Positions 42,143 through 51,860 of a stretch of DNA of 64,000 nucleotides are shown one piece after another. Position 1 is the stretch's first letter; each line of letters begins with the position of its first letter. Source of the stretch: Desulfuromonas acetoxidans DSM 684 (lineage in GTDB: Bacteria > Desulfobacterota > Desulfuromonadia > Desulfuromonadales > Desulfuromonadaceae); contig NZ_AAEW02000003.1 in the NCBI RefSeq assembly GCF_000167355.1, positions 124,001 to 188,000 of the forward strand. Reading direction: 5' to 3'. The position numbers and the translations under genes were made by a program. The notes beneath the pieces were generated by a model, which saw nothing but the letters and a program-made list of their open reading frames with translations, searched no databases and was not told the origin of the DNA.

Positions 42143-42682
42143 TCAGGAAGAAACATTCAAGCGATTCAGAAACGCATGAAGCGATTGCGCTAACTGGCTA
42201 TGATTACATAAGGTTCGCTCGATCACATATGCTTGATACTCCGAGGGGAGACCATGCTCTTTCATGCCGATTAACAGATGGCGGACATAATCAAGTTCGG
42301 TCTTCAAACCACAACGTGGATGCTTGGCGCGATAGGTCCAGACGCAAATCGGATCATCACTGCCTTTGACCCGTACGCCAACCTGTTGCCGGCGATAAGA
42401 CTCCCCTTCAAGCTCAATCCGGTCCAAGGTCATATGGTTGTGATAGCCAAAAACCAACGGGTCAGGAATCTCATAGACAACCCCATAAACACACCGCCCT
42501 GACGCATCTGCAACAATATCCGCCGCAGCACAATTGTTGTGGTGGCTCCACACCGTATAATCGAGATAAAAGCACTCAACGGTTCGTGCCACGCCGACAA
42601 CCTGCGCCTGACCATCCAGACGGTCCGGCCCGTTCAGGCGAGTTGTGGACAGATTGGAACCGTATTGAAACACCAACGCCAT
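42143..42682 (-). CDS. Gamma-glutamylcyclotransferase (AIG2-like) family protein
   Basis: The 179-residue protein begins MALVFQYGSNLS, the YGSN signature of the family. It continues with GVVYEIPDPLVFGYHNHM and 'VWTYRAK'. Members convert gamma-glutamyl peptides to 5-oxoproline, or are uncharacterised. The catalytic glutamate cannot be assigned with certainty by eye. Upstream lies a copy of repeat family B. Confidence 0.82.
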   Translation of the reverse strand: MALVFQYGSNLSTTRLNGPDRLDGQAQVVGVARTVECFYLDYTVWSHHNNCAAADIVADASGRCVYGVVYEIPDPLVFGYHNHMTLDRIELEGESYRRQQVGVRVKGSDDPICVWTYRAKHPRCGLKTELDYVRHLLIGMKEHGLPSEYQAYVIERTLCNHSQLAQSLHAFLNRLNVSS

Positions 42683-42734
42683 AGTTACTACCTCCCGCCC
42701 CGGTTTCGCAGCATGTCATTTGTGAGAAAATCGC

Positions 42735-42896
42735 GCTAACAGGATGTTGAGAAAGTCCCATCCGGGGCTTTTCCAATGACGCAAGCCGAAAATGCGATTT
42801 CCGTCTTGCTTACAAAATCAAGGTCTTGAAAACCTATCCTTGATTTCGGTCGCCCGTCCATGGGCTCCACAGGCTGTTTTTCAACAGCCTGCTAAA
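42735..42896. repeat. MITE-like repeat family B, complete copy
   Basis: About 160 bases with inverted ends, CTAACAGGATGTTGAGAAAG at the left and (reversed) TTAGCAGGCTGTTGAAAAAC at the right. Between them is a conserved core, CGCAAGCCGAAAATGCGATTTCCGTCTTG. A similar copy lies at 54002-54159, with fragments elsewhere. It contains no gene. Confidence 0.85.
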
Positions 42897-43157
42897 AAAG
42901 AGCACAACACAACAGGACGCTAGCGGAGAATGTTTCTGTTTGTGTTAGAATACCAACATTTGCTCAATAAGCACATTAATGCAGTATACGCTTTATTCAG
43001 CAAAAACAGGGGGTTGTCATCTTATTGAAATTTGACTACATTGGTCAGGTAAATTTCAACCATGCCCCTCTCAACGATGCAGAGGTTCATTCGCACGTGC
43101 AAGCAGGCCAACGCAGCAACCTGCTTCAATGCTTATCCACCGAAAGGACGATTCAAC
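42897..43157. promoter_or_regulatory. Upstream region of fprA
   Basis: About 260 bases between repeat family B and fprA. It should hold the fprA promoter. AT-rich sequence such as TGTGTTAGAATACCAACATT near 42940 is plausible, but no box can be fixed with confidence. Confidence 0.3.
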
Positions 43158-44372
43158 ATGAAAGCAGTTCAAATCAGTGACGGGATCTACTGCTTACCCG
43201 TTAACCTTGAAAGCTATCAATTGTTTGAAGGCATGTGGCCGATGCCCAACGGCATCTCCATCAACAGTTACGTGGTTCAGGGTGAAAAAACAGCTCTGAT
43301 CGACCTGATCGAAGATATCAACGACAAGCCGGCTGAGTTTCAATCCGAGCTGCAGTCCATCGATCTGACACCGAAGAGCTTCGACTACCTGATCATCAAC
43401 CACATGGAGCCGGACCACACCAGTTGGATTCCGACTCTGATCAAAGAAAATCCCGCTATCGAAATCTATTTGACCAAGAAAGCGGCAGCGGTGCTCAACT
43501 CATTCTTTTCTATCACTGAGCATACCCATATCATCAAGGATGGTGACACGCTCGATCTTGGCGGCGGCAAAGTGCTGCAGTTTTTCGAAACGCCCAATAT
43601 CCACTGGCCGGAAACCATGATGACCTTCGAGCAGAGCAGCGGCACGCTGTTCTCCTGCGATGCGTTCGGCGCTTACGGCACGGTCAACGATATCTACTTT
43701 GATGACCAGCTTTCCAAAGAGCAACACGACTTCTTCCACCAGGAAGCCCTACGCTACTACGCCAACATCGTGGCCAGCTTCTCGACCTTCGTCAACAAAG
43801 GCATTGCCCGCCTCGATGATCTCGACATCAAGGTGATCGCTCCGTCCCACGGCATCATCTGGCGGGAAAACCCCAAAGCGATCATTGACGATTACCACCG
43901 CTTTGCCAGCTACATGAACGGCCCGGCGGAAAAAGAGATCACCCTGATCTGGGCCAGTATGTACGGCAACACCGCCAAGCTGGTCGACAGCATCATCAAA
44001 GGCGTAGAGAGCGAAGACGTGCCCCTGCACGTACATCGCGTGCCCGATGAGCACGTCGGTATTATCCTCGCCTCCGCATGGAAATCATCCGGCCTGATCC
44101 TCGGCATGCCCACCTACGAATACGAGATGTTCCCGCCCATGTCGTGGGTATTGGATATGTTCCGCCGCAAAAAACTGTGGAACAAAAAAGTCCTGCGTTT
44201 CGGCTCAGCCGGTTGGTCCGGTGGCGCCCAACGTGAACTGGATCGCATCACCGAAAAGAACAAATGGGAGTTCATGGAGCCCATCGAATGGTTCGGCGCT
44301 GCCGGACAAGAGCAGCATGATCTGGCCGTGCAACGCGCCGCTGAATTAGCACGGACGATCAAAGAAGGTTAA
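43158..44372 (+). CDS. fprA: Flavodiiron protein (FprA, class A; NO/O2 reductase)
   Basis: About 404 residues. The metallo-beta-lactamase part supplies the diiron ligands: HMEPDH near residue 80, IHWPETMM near 146, SCDAFGAYG near 165 and SHGIIWR near 225. The C-terminal flavodoxin domain starts IWASMYGNTAKLVDS. There is no fused rubredoxin, so it is class A. Such enzymes reduce O2 to water or NO to N2O and protect anaerobes. ATG 43158 has AAAGGA upstream; a longer frame from 43062 lacks family similarity. A clear terminator follows. Confidence 0.95.
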   Translation: MKAVQISDGIYCLPVNLESYQLFEGMWPMPNGISINSYVVQGEKTALIDLIEDINDKPAEFQSELQSIDLTPKSFDYLIINHMEPDHTSWIPTLIKENPAIEIYLTKKAAAVLNSFFSITEHTHIIKDGDTLDLGGGKVLQFFETPNIHWPETMMTFEQSSGTLFSCDAFGAYGTVNDIYFDDQLSKEQHDFFHQEALRYYANIVASFSTFVNKGIARLDDLDIKVIAPSHGIIWRENPKAIIDDYHRFASYMNGPAEKEITLIWASMYGNTAKLVDSIIKGVESEDVPLHVHRVPDEHVGIILASAWKSSGLILGMPTYEYEMFPPMSWVLDMFRRKKLWNKKVLRFGSAGWSGGAQRELDRITEKNKWEFMEPIEWFGAAGQEQHDLAVQRAAELARTIKEG

Positions 44373-44396
44373 ACCCTTTATTTAGTTCAAAACACG

Positions 44397-44424
44397 AAAG
44401 CCCGGCCACTCAGGCCGGGCTTTC
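44397..44424 (+). terminator. Terminator of fprA
   Basis: AAAGCCCGGCC and GGCCGGGCTTT form a perfect 11-bp stem around ACTCA, followed by CTGT. Confidence 0.85.
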
Positions 44425-44441
44425 TGTATGCAGGAATAATT

Positions 44442-44789
44442 ATGGCAATCAGTGAATTTGAGATTAAACGTTACAAGAAAATTGTGAACCACTACATTGA
44501 AAGCCATCGCCCGGAACCACACATTCGCAACCAGGTGGATCTCTCGTTTCGAATCGAAAATCAAAGTGTGATCATTTTTGAAATCAGGGAAGTATGGAAC
44601 CAGCCTGGTAAAAAAATGGAGTCGCCTATTGCAAAAGCCACATACGTTAAAAAAACAAATTCGTGGAAACTTTACTGGCAACGTGCTGACCTGAAATGGC
44701 ACAGATACGAGCCAACCCCAGAAGTAAAAACAATAGAAGTTTTTTTAGCCGTCCTTGAAAAGGACGAGTATGGCTGTTTCTGGGGCTAA
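44442..44789 (+). CDS. DUF3024 domain protein
   Basis: The 115-residue protein starts MAISEFEIKRYKKIV and contains KATYVKKTNSWKLYWQRADL (quoted in part: SWKLYWQRADLKWHRYEP). It ends DEYGCFWG. This matches DUF3024 throughout. No catalytic role is known. It is often found next to stress and repair genes, but nothing here tells its job. Confidence 0.9.
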   Translation: MAISEFEIKRYKKIVNHYIESHRPEPHIRNQVDLSFRIENQSVIIFEIREVWNQPGKKMESPIAKATYVKKTNSWKLYWQRADLKWHRYEPTPEVKTIEVFLAVLEKDEYGCFWG

Positions 44790-44853
44790 AGCGTACAATC
44801 AACCAACGTGTTGCTACAAGGGCAATTCTCGAACCGGTCTCTCTTGAATTTAT

Positions 44854-45219
44854 ATGACGACACTCATAAATATCGTTAAAACATATTGGATCAGCTTAAC
44901 TCTGTTGGTTTTGACCGCAATTACCCTTCTTTCACTTTGGCCGTTAGACAGTTTACCAGCCGTACCCGGCACAGATAAAACGCATCACTTTATTGCTTAT
45001 GCTTGCCTCATGTTGCCCACAGCACTTCGCAAACCAACGTACTGGAGAGCCTACGGGGTCTTTTTCATTGCTTATAGCGGAGCAATTGAACTGATTCAGC
45101 CATATGTAAATCGCTATGGTGAATGGATGGACCTATTCGCCAATAGTACAGGTGTGCTATGTGGAGTTCTTATTGCGGAACTGATAACGTTCATAACATC
45201 TGCTCAATCGGCAGAGTAA
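44854..45219 (+). CDS. VanZ-like small membrane protein
   Basis: The 121-residue protein has four hydrophobic segments and the VanZ pattern: TDKTHHFIAYACLM, then IELIQPYVNRYGEWMDLFAN near residue 80. The polar residues face the membrane interior in the family model. Function is unclear; VanZ itself gives mild teicoplanin resistance. Confidence 0.82.
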   Translation: MTTLINIVKTYWISLTLLVLTAITLLSLWPLDSLPAVPGTDKTHHFIAYACLMLPTALRKPTYWRAYGVFFIAYSGAIELIQPYVNRYGEWMDLFANSTGVLCGVLIAELITFITSAQSAE

Positions 45220-45309
45220 TCAATGATAGATTGATCGCACAAATATTGAAAACATCCCGCCATAATTTTTCATAAAATATAAGAAATTATTTAAAATTAT
45301 AGGTGCGAG

Positions 45310-45528
45310 TCACTTTGATGCTTTTGTGCCCTGTTGGTCGCGTTCTTCAATAAGTTGCTGTTTGAGTAATTGACATATAAGAACTGGTTTTCCATCCAAC
45401 AATCGATACATCCGGTAACCACAATTACCGTAGCCACTGCAAGCGTGACATTTTATGTCCTTTATATCAAAGCCCTCAAGATCTTCTGGTTTGAGCTCGA
45501 AGTCTTTTCGAGTTTTGTGTGTGGCCAT
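45310..45528 (-). CDS. Small conserved-looking cysteine protein (72 aa), unknown function
   Basis: About 72 residues with KCHACSGYGNCGYRMYRLL (quoted as one short stretch) near residue 30 and a fourth Cys at LICQLL. The cysteine spacing suggests a metal or FeS site, perhaps zinc. AGGAGG lies 10 bases before ATG 45528. I do not recognise the family. Convergent with the VanZ-like gene. Confidence 0.6.
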   Translation of the reverse strand: MATHKTRKDFELKPEDLEGFDIKDIKCHACSGYGNCGYRMYRLLDGKPVLICQLLKQQLIEERDQQGTKASK

Positions 45529-45861
45529 GAGTTTAGTCCTCCTGATTTTTATATAGGACAGCAGAAATGACATCCCGACCTATCATCACGTTGTCAGATT
45601 GCCACGTGTTCGACCTCCGGGAGATCACCGCTTCTGTCAATTACCCGATACGTTTTTTTGCTCTTTCGTTGGTTCTCGGCAGAATTTAATGCCTTTGGGG
45701 ACCCGTTTTCCCGATAAAACGCAATGCCGCGGCCGTTGTGGCCTCCGCTGTTGCCCCACCCTAAATCGGGCCTCGCATGCGGACCAAATTGTTGGCCGCT
45801 GCTGCCAGGGTAAATGTTGCACTGCTCGCTGCTGCAGTCTGCCGCGAGCCTGTTCTCGCTC
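45529..45861. other. Gene-poor stretch with GC-rich, low-coding-quality sequence
   Basis: 333 bases between the small Cys protein gene and the DUF2064 gene. One minus-strand frame (45899-45594) is open, but it has no ribosome-binding site or known motif and overlaps the end of the next gene. The base composition is GC-rich and unlike the AT-rich DNA at 45220-45310. It could be a worn fragment of another gene. Confidence 0.5.
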
Positions 45862-46716
45862 TCAGTCGTCGATCCCTTCGCGCGAGTCCCGCAGCTCATT
45901 TGGCGGCACGATGACCTCGAGTCCGAGTTCCCGCACCGCAGCGAGCGTGCGCGAGGGAACTGTAATGCTCTCGAAGCGGGCGCAATACTCCATGGCTTCC
46001 ATCAGGGTCAAGGCGTGCAGCAGGTCGAGCATCGTGTCCACATCGGGCACGGCGGGCAGATAGAGCGCGGGGATCTCATTTGCTGCCGCCTTCTGAATGT
46101 AGGCGGGAAGCACAGTCAGGCCGTCCGGATTGTAGAAGACACCGCTGTGATCGATGCGGGTATCCTTGGTCCAGCCAACCAGTGAGACACCCATCTGCTG
46201 ATCTGGAGAGAGCACGATGCCGCCCCCCTCGAGGTCGCACAGCCGTTGCAGTTTCTCAAAGCCTTCGATGACGACGAATTTCTCCAGAGTGGGCATATCA
46301 GCGCCATACGACAGGATCGTGGTACATCCGCGCTCAAAGACTTGCTCAAAGGCGTGGTTGTAGTGTTCGTCAAAGCTCGCGCCACTATCGCTGATGACCG
46401 TAAATTCCCTCGGCCATGGTCCGGCATCCGCAAGAACCTGCTCCATAACAGCGATATTCTCTGCGGGGGTTGTCGAAATAAAGATATCGTAAATATCTTC
46501 CAGATCGCCGGGCCGTCTCTTAGCGGCTTGCTTCGCTTCGAGGTCGGCAAGCGCGTCGCAGGTGATCTCCAGCAGGTCAAGAAGCATGCACTTGTAGAGT
46601 GAGGCGGCGATCTCCGGGGTGTACCACCCGTCCTTGATGGTGCTTAACCGGGTTTTCACGAGGCCGGGCACGGGCGGTTTGCTGAACAAGAGAATGGCGT
46701 TGCGTCGTATGGTCAT
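45862..46716 (-). CDS. DUF2064 family (glycosyltransferase-like, TIGR04282 type) protein
   Basis: About 284 residues. The start at 46716 gives MTIRRNAILLFSKPPVPGLVKTRLS (quoted in part: ILLFSKPPVPGLVKTRLS), the DUF2064 nucleotidyl/glycosyl-transferase-like core. YGADMPTLEKF carries the acidic pair of the nucleotide-sugar region. GGAG lies about 9 bases upstream. The DNA and codon use look GC-richer than the neighbours, so transfer is possible. The product is unknown. Confidence 0.82.
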   Translation of the reverse strand: MTIRRNAILLFSKPPVPGLVKTRLSTIKDGWYTPEIAASLYKCMLLDLLEITCDALADLEAKQAAKRRPGDLEDIYDIFISTTPAENIAVMEQVLADAGPWPREFTVISDSGASFDEHYNHAFEQVFERGCTTILSYGADMPTLEKFVVIEGFEKLQRLCDLEGGGIVLSPDQQMGVSLVGWTKDTRIDHSGVFYNPDGLTVLPAYIQKAAANEIPALYLPAVPDVDTMLDLLHALTLMEAMEYCARFESITVPSRTLAAVRELGLEVIVPPNELRDSREGIDD

Positions 46717-46975
46717 GACTGGCGCTCCACAGCTTTCGGTTAGGGTTGGGGTTGCACATACTGAGTTCGCATACGCTGGCCCAGGAGCAACGCCGTCAGT
46801 GAAAAAAGGGGGCAAGTCTATGTTTAACTAAACCTCATTGTAAAGCTGGCTTTGAACATAGCAAGACAACCATGTTTCTGGAGTCCTGCGCCCTTCATTT
46901 ATGTCATTGTACATAGCACCTGACAGCGCACAAAGATTTCACCGCCGGTTGCGACCATGCAGTTCCCCTGCCCGA

Positions 46976-47623
46976 TCAGGCCTTGATAGCATCCCAGGCG
47001 TTGTTGATAAACTCTTCTGTGTACTCTTTGAGCGGTTTTGGCAGCACTGATTCCAGGTGGAGCATCACCGGGCGCAGAATCGCCCCAGTGTACGTTACCG
47101 AACACGCAAAATAATCCCCCGATTTGATATCGTTGGCAGCAATTCCTTCTTTAACAATATTTCGCACGATTTCAAACGGCTCACTCAACAGCGGAGACAT
47201 ATCGTCTACAAACTCGGAATGGCGCATGAACATCAGATACTCGATCATCGCAGGGTCGGATTCCGTCAAATCGAAAACCAACTCGGTAAACGCCCGCAAT
47301 TTTCCGTAGGTGGTGGTGTGCTGTGCAAGGCGTTTTTGAAAGCTGACCATGAAACGGATACTCAACTCTTCGTACAAAGTGCGAGCAATATTCTCCTTGC
47401 TGCCGAACTGATTGTAAATAGCACCGGTACTGACGCCGGAAGCTGCGACGATCATGGGGATAGTCACCCGGTAATAGCCCCTGCTGACAAAGAGTTTGTG
47501 GGCGGTTCGAAGGATTTTCTTTCGTTTGGCTTCCGGGTTGATAGTGCGGCTCTTGGCAACTGGTACAGGGCGCTGTTTTCTTACTGAAGTGTTTTCGTTT
47601 TGTCGTAATTTCAGATAATTCAT
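46976..47623 (-). CDS. TetR family transcriptional regulator
   Basis: About 215 residues. The helix-turn-helix lies at residues ~35-75: KILRTAHKLFVSRGYYRVT, then IVAASGVSTGAIYNQFGSKEN (quoted in part). The C-terminal domain is helical and unlike the one at 12547. The start at 47623 has GGGGAAAG upstream. It lies 260 bases upstream of the DUF2064 gene on the same strand and could control it; nothing shows this directly. Confidence 0.88.
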   Translation of the reverse strand: MNYLKLRQNENTSVRKQRPVPVAKSRTINPEAKRKKILRTAHKLFVSRGYYRVTIPMIVAASGVSTGAIYNQFGSKENIARTLYEELSIRFMVSFQKRLAQHTTTYGKLRAFTELVFDLTESDPAMIEYLMFMRHSEFVDDMSPLLSEPFEIVRNIVKEGIAANDIKSGDYFACSVTYTGAILRPVMLHLESVLPKPLKEYTEEFINNAWDAIKA

Positions 47624-48096
47624 TTCTTTCCCCAAAGCTCTTGTTGAGGCCACTTGGACCAACAGGACATTCACATCATTACGGCGACAGACATTACTAT
47701 GCTGTATTTACAGGTGTTTTGCCTGACAGCGACACCCGGAGCGGATATACAGTGCCTGTGCATGGCAGAACATTTATTCTTGAAAAAAGCAAAAAACATA
47801 CCTGTCGAGAGAAAGAATTTTAAAAATATATAACCTTATGAAAATACAGGATATTTATTTAGGATAACGGTTGCTGGATAAACAATGGACATGTTTAGTG
47901 GTTGGCTAATTCTCAAATTGACATCTCAAACAGAGAGCGCTAAGCCTGTTTCTCTTCAATGGTGCGATGCCTGGGAACAACACAGTGAAGCATGATCTGC
48001 TGGGAAGGGTCTGTCTGTTCTGCTTTTAGCGGGATATGGGGGGGGGAAATCAGTCCGGGGACGTTTAATCTTTCGTGTCAGCAAGTCAGGCGATAA
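47624..48096. other. Intergenic region between TetR and the diguanylate cyclase
   Basis: About 470 bases, without a gene I can support. A G-rich stretch, GGGATATGGGGGGGGGAAATC, lies near 48034. The TetR promoter should lie in the first 150 bases. Confidence 0.5.
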
Positions 48097-49623
48097 TCAT
48101 CTGACCATGGCCTCATAATAGACATTAATGCGATTTCGTCCATCGGCCTTGGCGTAGTACATGGCAATATCTGCCGTCTTGATCAGGTCGTGTTCATCAT
48201 CGGCGTGAGTTGGGTAAACAGACATGCCGATACTTGAAGAAACATCGAGGGTTTTGCCATCCACGACAAAGGGCTGATTCAACTCTTCTCTAATTTTTTC
48301 GCCGATTTTCACACCATCTTCGATGGTTGCCAGAGTTGGCAACAAGATGACAAATTCATCGCCACCAATTCGGGCAACGGAGTCGGTTTTTCGCCGCAAG
48401 CAGCCACAGATTCGCTCTGAAACGGCTTTGAGCAGCACATCACCAACATGGTGTCCATATTGGTCGTTGACGGGTTTGAATTTGTCGAGATCCAAAAAGA
48501 GCAGTCCAACAAGCCTTTTTTCCCGATCAGCTTTGATCAGCGCCTGCTTCAAACGGTCGAAAAACAGGCTACGGTTGGGCAGGCCGGTCAAAACATCATA
48601 GTAGGCCATCTTTTCGACCTCTTCTTCCATGATTTTCCGATCTGTAATATCGTAGAACCACCCGAGCACAGCAGATTTGTTTTCATATTCAACGGCGATA
48701 TAAGATGCGAGAACCCACTTAACCCAGCTGTTACCATCCGGCGAGCACAATTCAACCAGTTCATTGGTGACCTGCTTGCCATGACAAAGTTTGCGCATCA
48801 TGTCTGCATAAACATCGGTGTTTGGATAGTAGGCTGTTGTCACAATACTCAGAATCTGGTCGGGAGTTGTATCGATCAAGGTCATATAACTGCTGTTGGC
48901 AAAAAGAACCTGGTTGGTTTCAGCATCGGCAATGCGTGCAGCAATCGGACTGCTTTCGAGCATTTGCCGAAACCTCAATGCACTTTCAATCGCCTGATGC
49001 CTCAGGTTGCAATTCTCTTCAAACTGCAAACGTAGTTGTTTTGCACTGGGTAACAAAAACAGCAGAAACAGGGTCATCATCGTGGCCATACCAAGAGACA
49101 TCTTGTCGCCAACAGTGAGAAGAAAGACGATATGGGGAACTAACACAGAGAATAGATAGCTATTCACACACACACGATCAACAGCCATTGTGATCGCTGC
49201 CCCGGCACTCAAACCACCAACGGCAAACGAGATATAAATTTTGTGACTGAGGCTTTCCTGTGGTGTCAACACGACCCCGCCGACCCCCCAAAGAACACCG
49301 GTGATAATCGCACCAAGACGAAACCAAAACAGCCAGTCAAGTTGTTTGGCAGCGCCACTACGGTATTTTTTCCAGTAAAGGTGAAACAGGGCTCGCCCGA
49401 ACAACACGACTCCCAGTAACGCTGACCATCCATACAGGCGTTCGTGGGCAATAACAGAATTGAACACAAAAATGATCAGCACAAGAAGCAGTGCACTGAT
49501 CCCAACCGAGCTCGGCAGATTGGAATAAAGAAGTCTGACCCGCTCCTCCTTCAAAGTATCAGAGGTTCGTACATGCTCAGTGTGCTGAGAAAAGCCCGAA
49601 AATAGGCTGACGAAGGAAGGCAT
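48097..49623 (-). CDS. Membrane diguanylate cyclase with PAS domain
   Basis: The 508-residue protein has about six N-terminal membrane helices (~35-205), a PAS domain (215-325) with a 'VLGWFYDITDRK' end, and a GGDEF domain (330-505). The active-site motif RIGGDEF is intact and GLPNRSLFFDRL precedes it. RKTD lies five residues before GGDEF and is the RxxD inhibition site, so the enzyme is probably active and product-inhibited. It makes c-di-GMP in response to a membrane or PAS signal. Confidence 0.93.
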   Translation of the reverse strand: MPSFVSLFSGFSQHTEHVRTSDTLKEERVRLLYSNLPSSVGISALLLVLIIFVFNSVIAHERLYGWSALLGVVLFGRALFHLYWKKYRSGAAKQLDWLFWFRLGAIITGVLWGVGGVVLTPQESLSHKIYISFAVGGLSAGAAITMAVDRVCVNSYLFSVLVPHIVFLLTVGDKMSLGMATMMTLFLLFLLPSAKQLRLQFEENCNLRHQAIESALRFRQMLESSPIAARIADAETNQVLFANSSYMTLIDTTPDQILSIVTTAYYPNTDVYADMMRKLCHGKQVTNELVELCSPDGNSWVKWVLASYIAVEYENKSAVLGWFYDITDRKIMEEEVEKMAYYDVLTGLPNRSLFFDRLKQALIKADREKRLVGLLFLDLDKFKPVNDQYGHHVGDVLLKAVSERICGCLRRKTDSVARIGGDEFVILLPTLATIEDGVKIGEKIREELNQPFVVDGKTLDVSSSIGMSVYPTHADDEHDLIKTADIAMYYAKADGRNRINVYYEAMVR

Positions 49624-50428
49624 GAGACGTTGTCTTTCCAGAGTAGATAAATGATTCCGATCATTTATCTTTCAAACAAAGTTACAGATGGCTAAAAGAT
49701 TTTACGGAATAACGAACTTCCCATCAAAGGCTAACGGACACACGTGCATCAATTAAAATAGACAAATCTAATTTAGAGCCCTAAATTAGCACAAGTAGAT
49801 ATTTTTTCAATCTTTTTCCTTCCTTGGAGCTGCTGTCAAAACGAGGCAGAATCCTCTTCATTGTCACCGATCTCCCCCCTCTCTACCGATGAATTACCGC
49901 TCGATTCGCAACTCCCAACTTAAATCGCCTTTGCATGTTTAAGGAGCATCAATCACATTCTGCCGGTTGCCTTTCCAGAGCCAAACTCCGCAAACAGGAA
50001 GAACGCCTACCGGGAGGCTATGACGAGTCTCTTTGAAACGGCGTGAGAGAAGCCAAGTTATCGAATCTCTAGGATTTATCGGTACCGCATCGGCCATTAT
50101 CGTTCTGATCTCAATTCCTAAATTGACAATTCAAAAATAAACAGAAAAAACTCTTTAATTTCGAGTAATTACTCCACTCCGGCCTAATTTCCTGCTGTTT
50201 TTCAAACTCAAAAGAGGACAAACTTCACATTTTTCCACTCAAAGAAACACCTGCAATAACAACACCTTACGCTATTTTTCCATTTCAGAATTGTTGGCAT
50301 ACAAGTCGCAATTAAGCAACCGTACCGTGGTGCAGTCTGTGTCTTTTGCACAGAGAAGCACCGTTAACCGAAGTGATGGTCTTGCCAACCATCAGTTACT
50401 TATCACCAGAAGCTAGGAGGAAAAACGC
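49624..50428. other. 805-base region without a recognisable gene
   Basis: No frame longer than a few dozen codons is open with a ribosome-binding site. AT-rich sequence dominates (for example 50100-50280). A TGATGGT/ACCATCA hairpin lies near 50375-50395, just before the porin gene, which has AGGAGG before its ATG. The region should carry the promoters of both flanking divergent genes, but it is larger than needed. Confidence 0.6.
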
Positions 50429-51619
50429 ATGAGAAAAATGGTTGTTTGTCTATTGCTGCTCTGCCTGTCCACACCGGCCATGGCTGCAGACAATCTAAAG
50501 GAGATGTTTGCCAACGGTACATTTAAGGGAGAAATTCAACTGTTGCAATTTACCAGGCATTTCGATCGGACTACGACTGATCGTCAGGACCGCGCCCTAG
50601 GGGGATCTTTCTATTATAGAACAGATAGCTTCAAGGGAATCAACCTGGGAGTTGCTTTTGCCAGTACAAACAACCTTGATAGTGACGATGATAAGGGGAC
50701 CTATGGCTTGCTTGCTGCTGGACACGATAGTGTAACGCGCCTGCAAGAATACTATGTTCAGTTTCATTATTTCGATACAACCGTCAAGGTGGGTGCTCAG
50801 GAAGTATATACTCCGTTCCTGTTCCCTCATCCGTTCCGCATGATGCCCAGATCGTTCCGTGGGGTTTCAGCGGTTAACCAAAGTTTTGACAATCTGAAAC
50901 TGATGGCTTTCTACCTGAAATCAGCCGTTGATTGGGACGATGAAACCTTTGGTGATATTTCAAAAGCGATCAATCCGCAAATCGATTCTGAAGACGTGTA
51001 TATCATCGGCGCCAGCTACAACGTTCCGGTTGAGGGCATGAAGGTTAATGTTCAAGGCTGGGGATTCTCCATGACTGACGTCTTCAACCAGACCTATTTC
51101 TCCGCTGCCGCCAGTAAAAAGATGGATAACAACATGGTGCTGCACGGTGGAGCCAAATTCTTCACCCAGAACTCTCAAGGTGATGAACGCAATGGTGATC
51201 TCGATACCTACCAGTATGGTGTGAACGCTGGGCTTGCTGCATTCGGATTCGACCTGACTGCGTTCTATTCAAAAACAGGTGACGATGGAATCGTTGACCG
51301 TTGGGGTTACAACAAAGCGATCATTCAGCAGGTTTGGCACACAGGTATTCTGGCTGACGAAGACGCTTATGCCGCCAAGCTGTCCTACGACTTTGCTGAC
51401 GTCGGAGCTAAAGGCCTCAGCGCGTATGTGTTCCATACGGAATACGACACGCACGATTCAAACCTCAATGATAAGGCCGAGACCGATTTGAGCGTTCAGT
51501 ATGCCTTTTCCGGTGACTATAAAGGCCTTGGCCTGCGTGCACGCTACGCCATGATCAACACCAAAGGCGGTGGTGAAGATTTTACCGACACACGTTTTTA
51601 CATTACCTATAAATTCTAA
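50429..51619 (+). CDS. OprD-family outer-membrane porin
   Basis: The 396-residue protein has a signal peptide ending AMAAD. Many alternating beta-strand segments follow: TFKGEIQLLQFTRHFD, LGGSFYYRTDSFKGINLGVAF (quoted in part), VKVGAQEVYTPFLFPHPFRMM. It ends TDTRFYITYKF with the C-terminal Phe. The pattern matches the OprD-like channels of anaerobic Proteobacteria. The solute is unknown. AGGAGG lies before the ATG. A strong terminator follows. Confidence 0.88.
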   Translation: MRKMVVCLLLLCLSTPAMAADNLKEMFANGTFKGEIQLLQFTRHFDRTTTDRQDRALGGSFYYRTDSFKGINLGVAFASTNNLDSDDDKGTYGLLAAGHDSVTRLQEYYVQFHYFDTTVKVGAQEVYTPFLFPHPFRMMPRSFRGVSAVNQSFDNLKLMAFYLKSAVDWDDETFGDISKAINPQIDSEDVYIIGASYNVPVEGMKVNVQGWGFSMTDVFNQTYFSAAASKKMDNNMVLHGGAKFFTQNSQGDERNGDLDTYQYGVNAGLAAFGFDLTAFYSKTGDDGIVDRWGYNKAIIQQVWHTGILADEDAYAAKLSYDFADVGAKGLSAYVFHTEYDTHDSNLNDKAETDLSVQYAFSGDYKGLGLRARYAMINTKGGGEDFTDTRFYITYKF

Positions 51620-51668
51620 GTCCTCCTGATCCCTTCCAAACACAACTTACCAATGTGTTTGGCTTTAT

Positions 51669-51709
51669 ACCCCTCCTGAGAATACTCTCTTCCAGGAGGG
51701 GTTTTTTTG
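51669..51709 (+). terminator. Terminator of the porin gene
   Basis: ACCCCTCCTG and CAGGAGGGGT form a 10-bp stem around a 14-base loop, followed by seven T. Confidence 0.92.
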
Positions 51710-51860
51710 TGGATGTTCAGCAAAGAGATCAGAGTGCCCAAACAGATAGATCGCCCGGTATCGTACTGTTGACACCAGGTTTAAGAGCGGTTCAATCACT
51801 TAAGAGCACGGTATATGTTTCTTCTGTGTCATCAGCGTTCTATGGCGTTGCCATAGATTC

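Noticed and set aside
45594-45899. 101-codon minus-strand frame upstream of the DUF2064 gene end
   Set aside because: No ribosome-binding site or motif, and overlaps the recognised gene end. Kept only as an unexplained stretch.
48034-48054. G-rich run as a quadruplex or phase-variation tract
   Set aside because: A single G run of about nine bases with no nearby reading frame whose expression it would alter.
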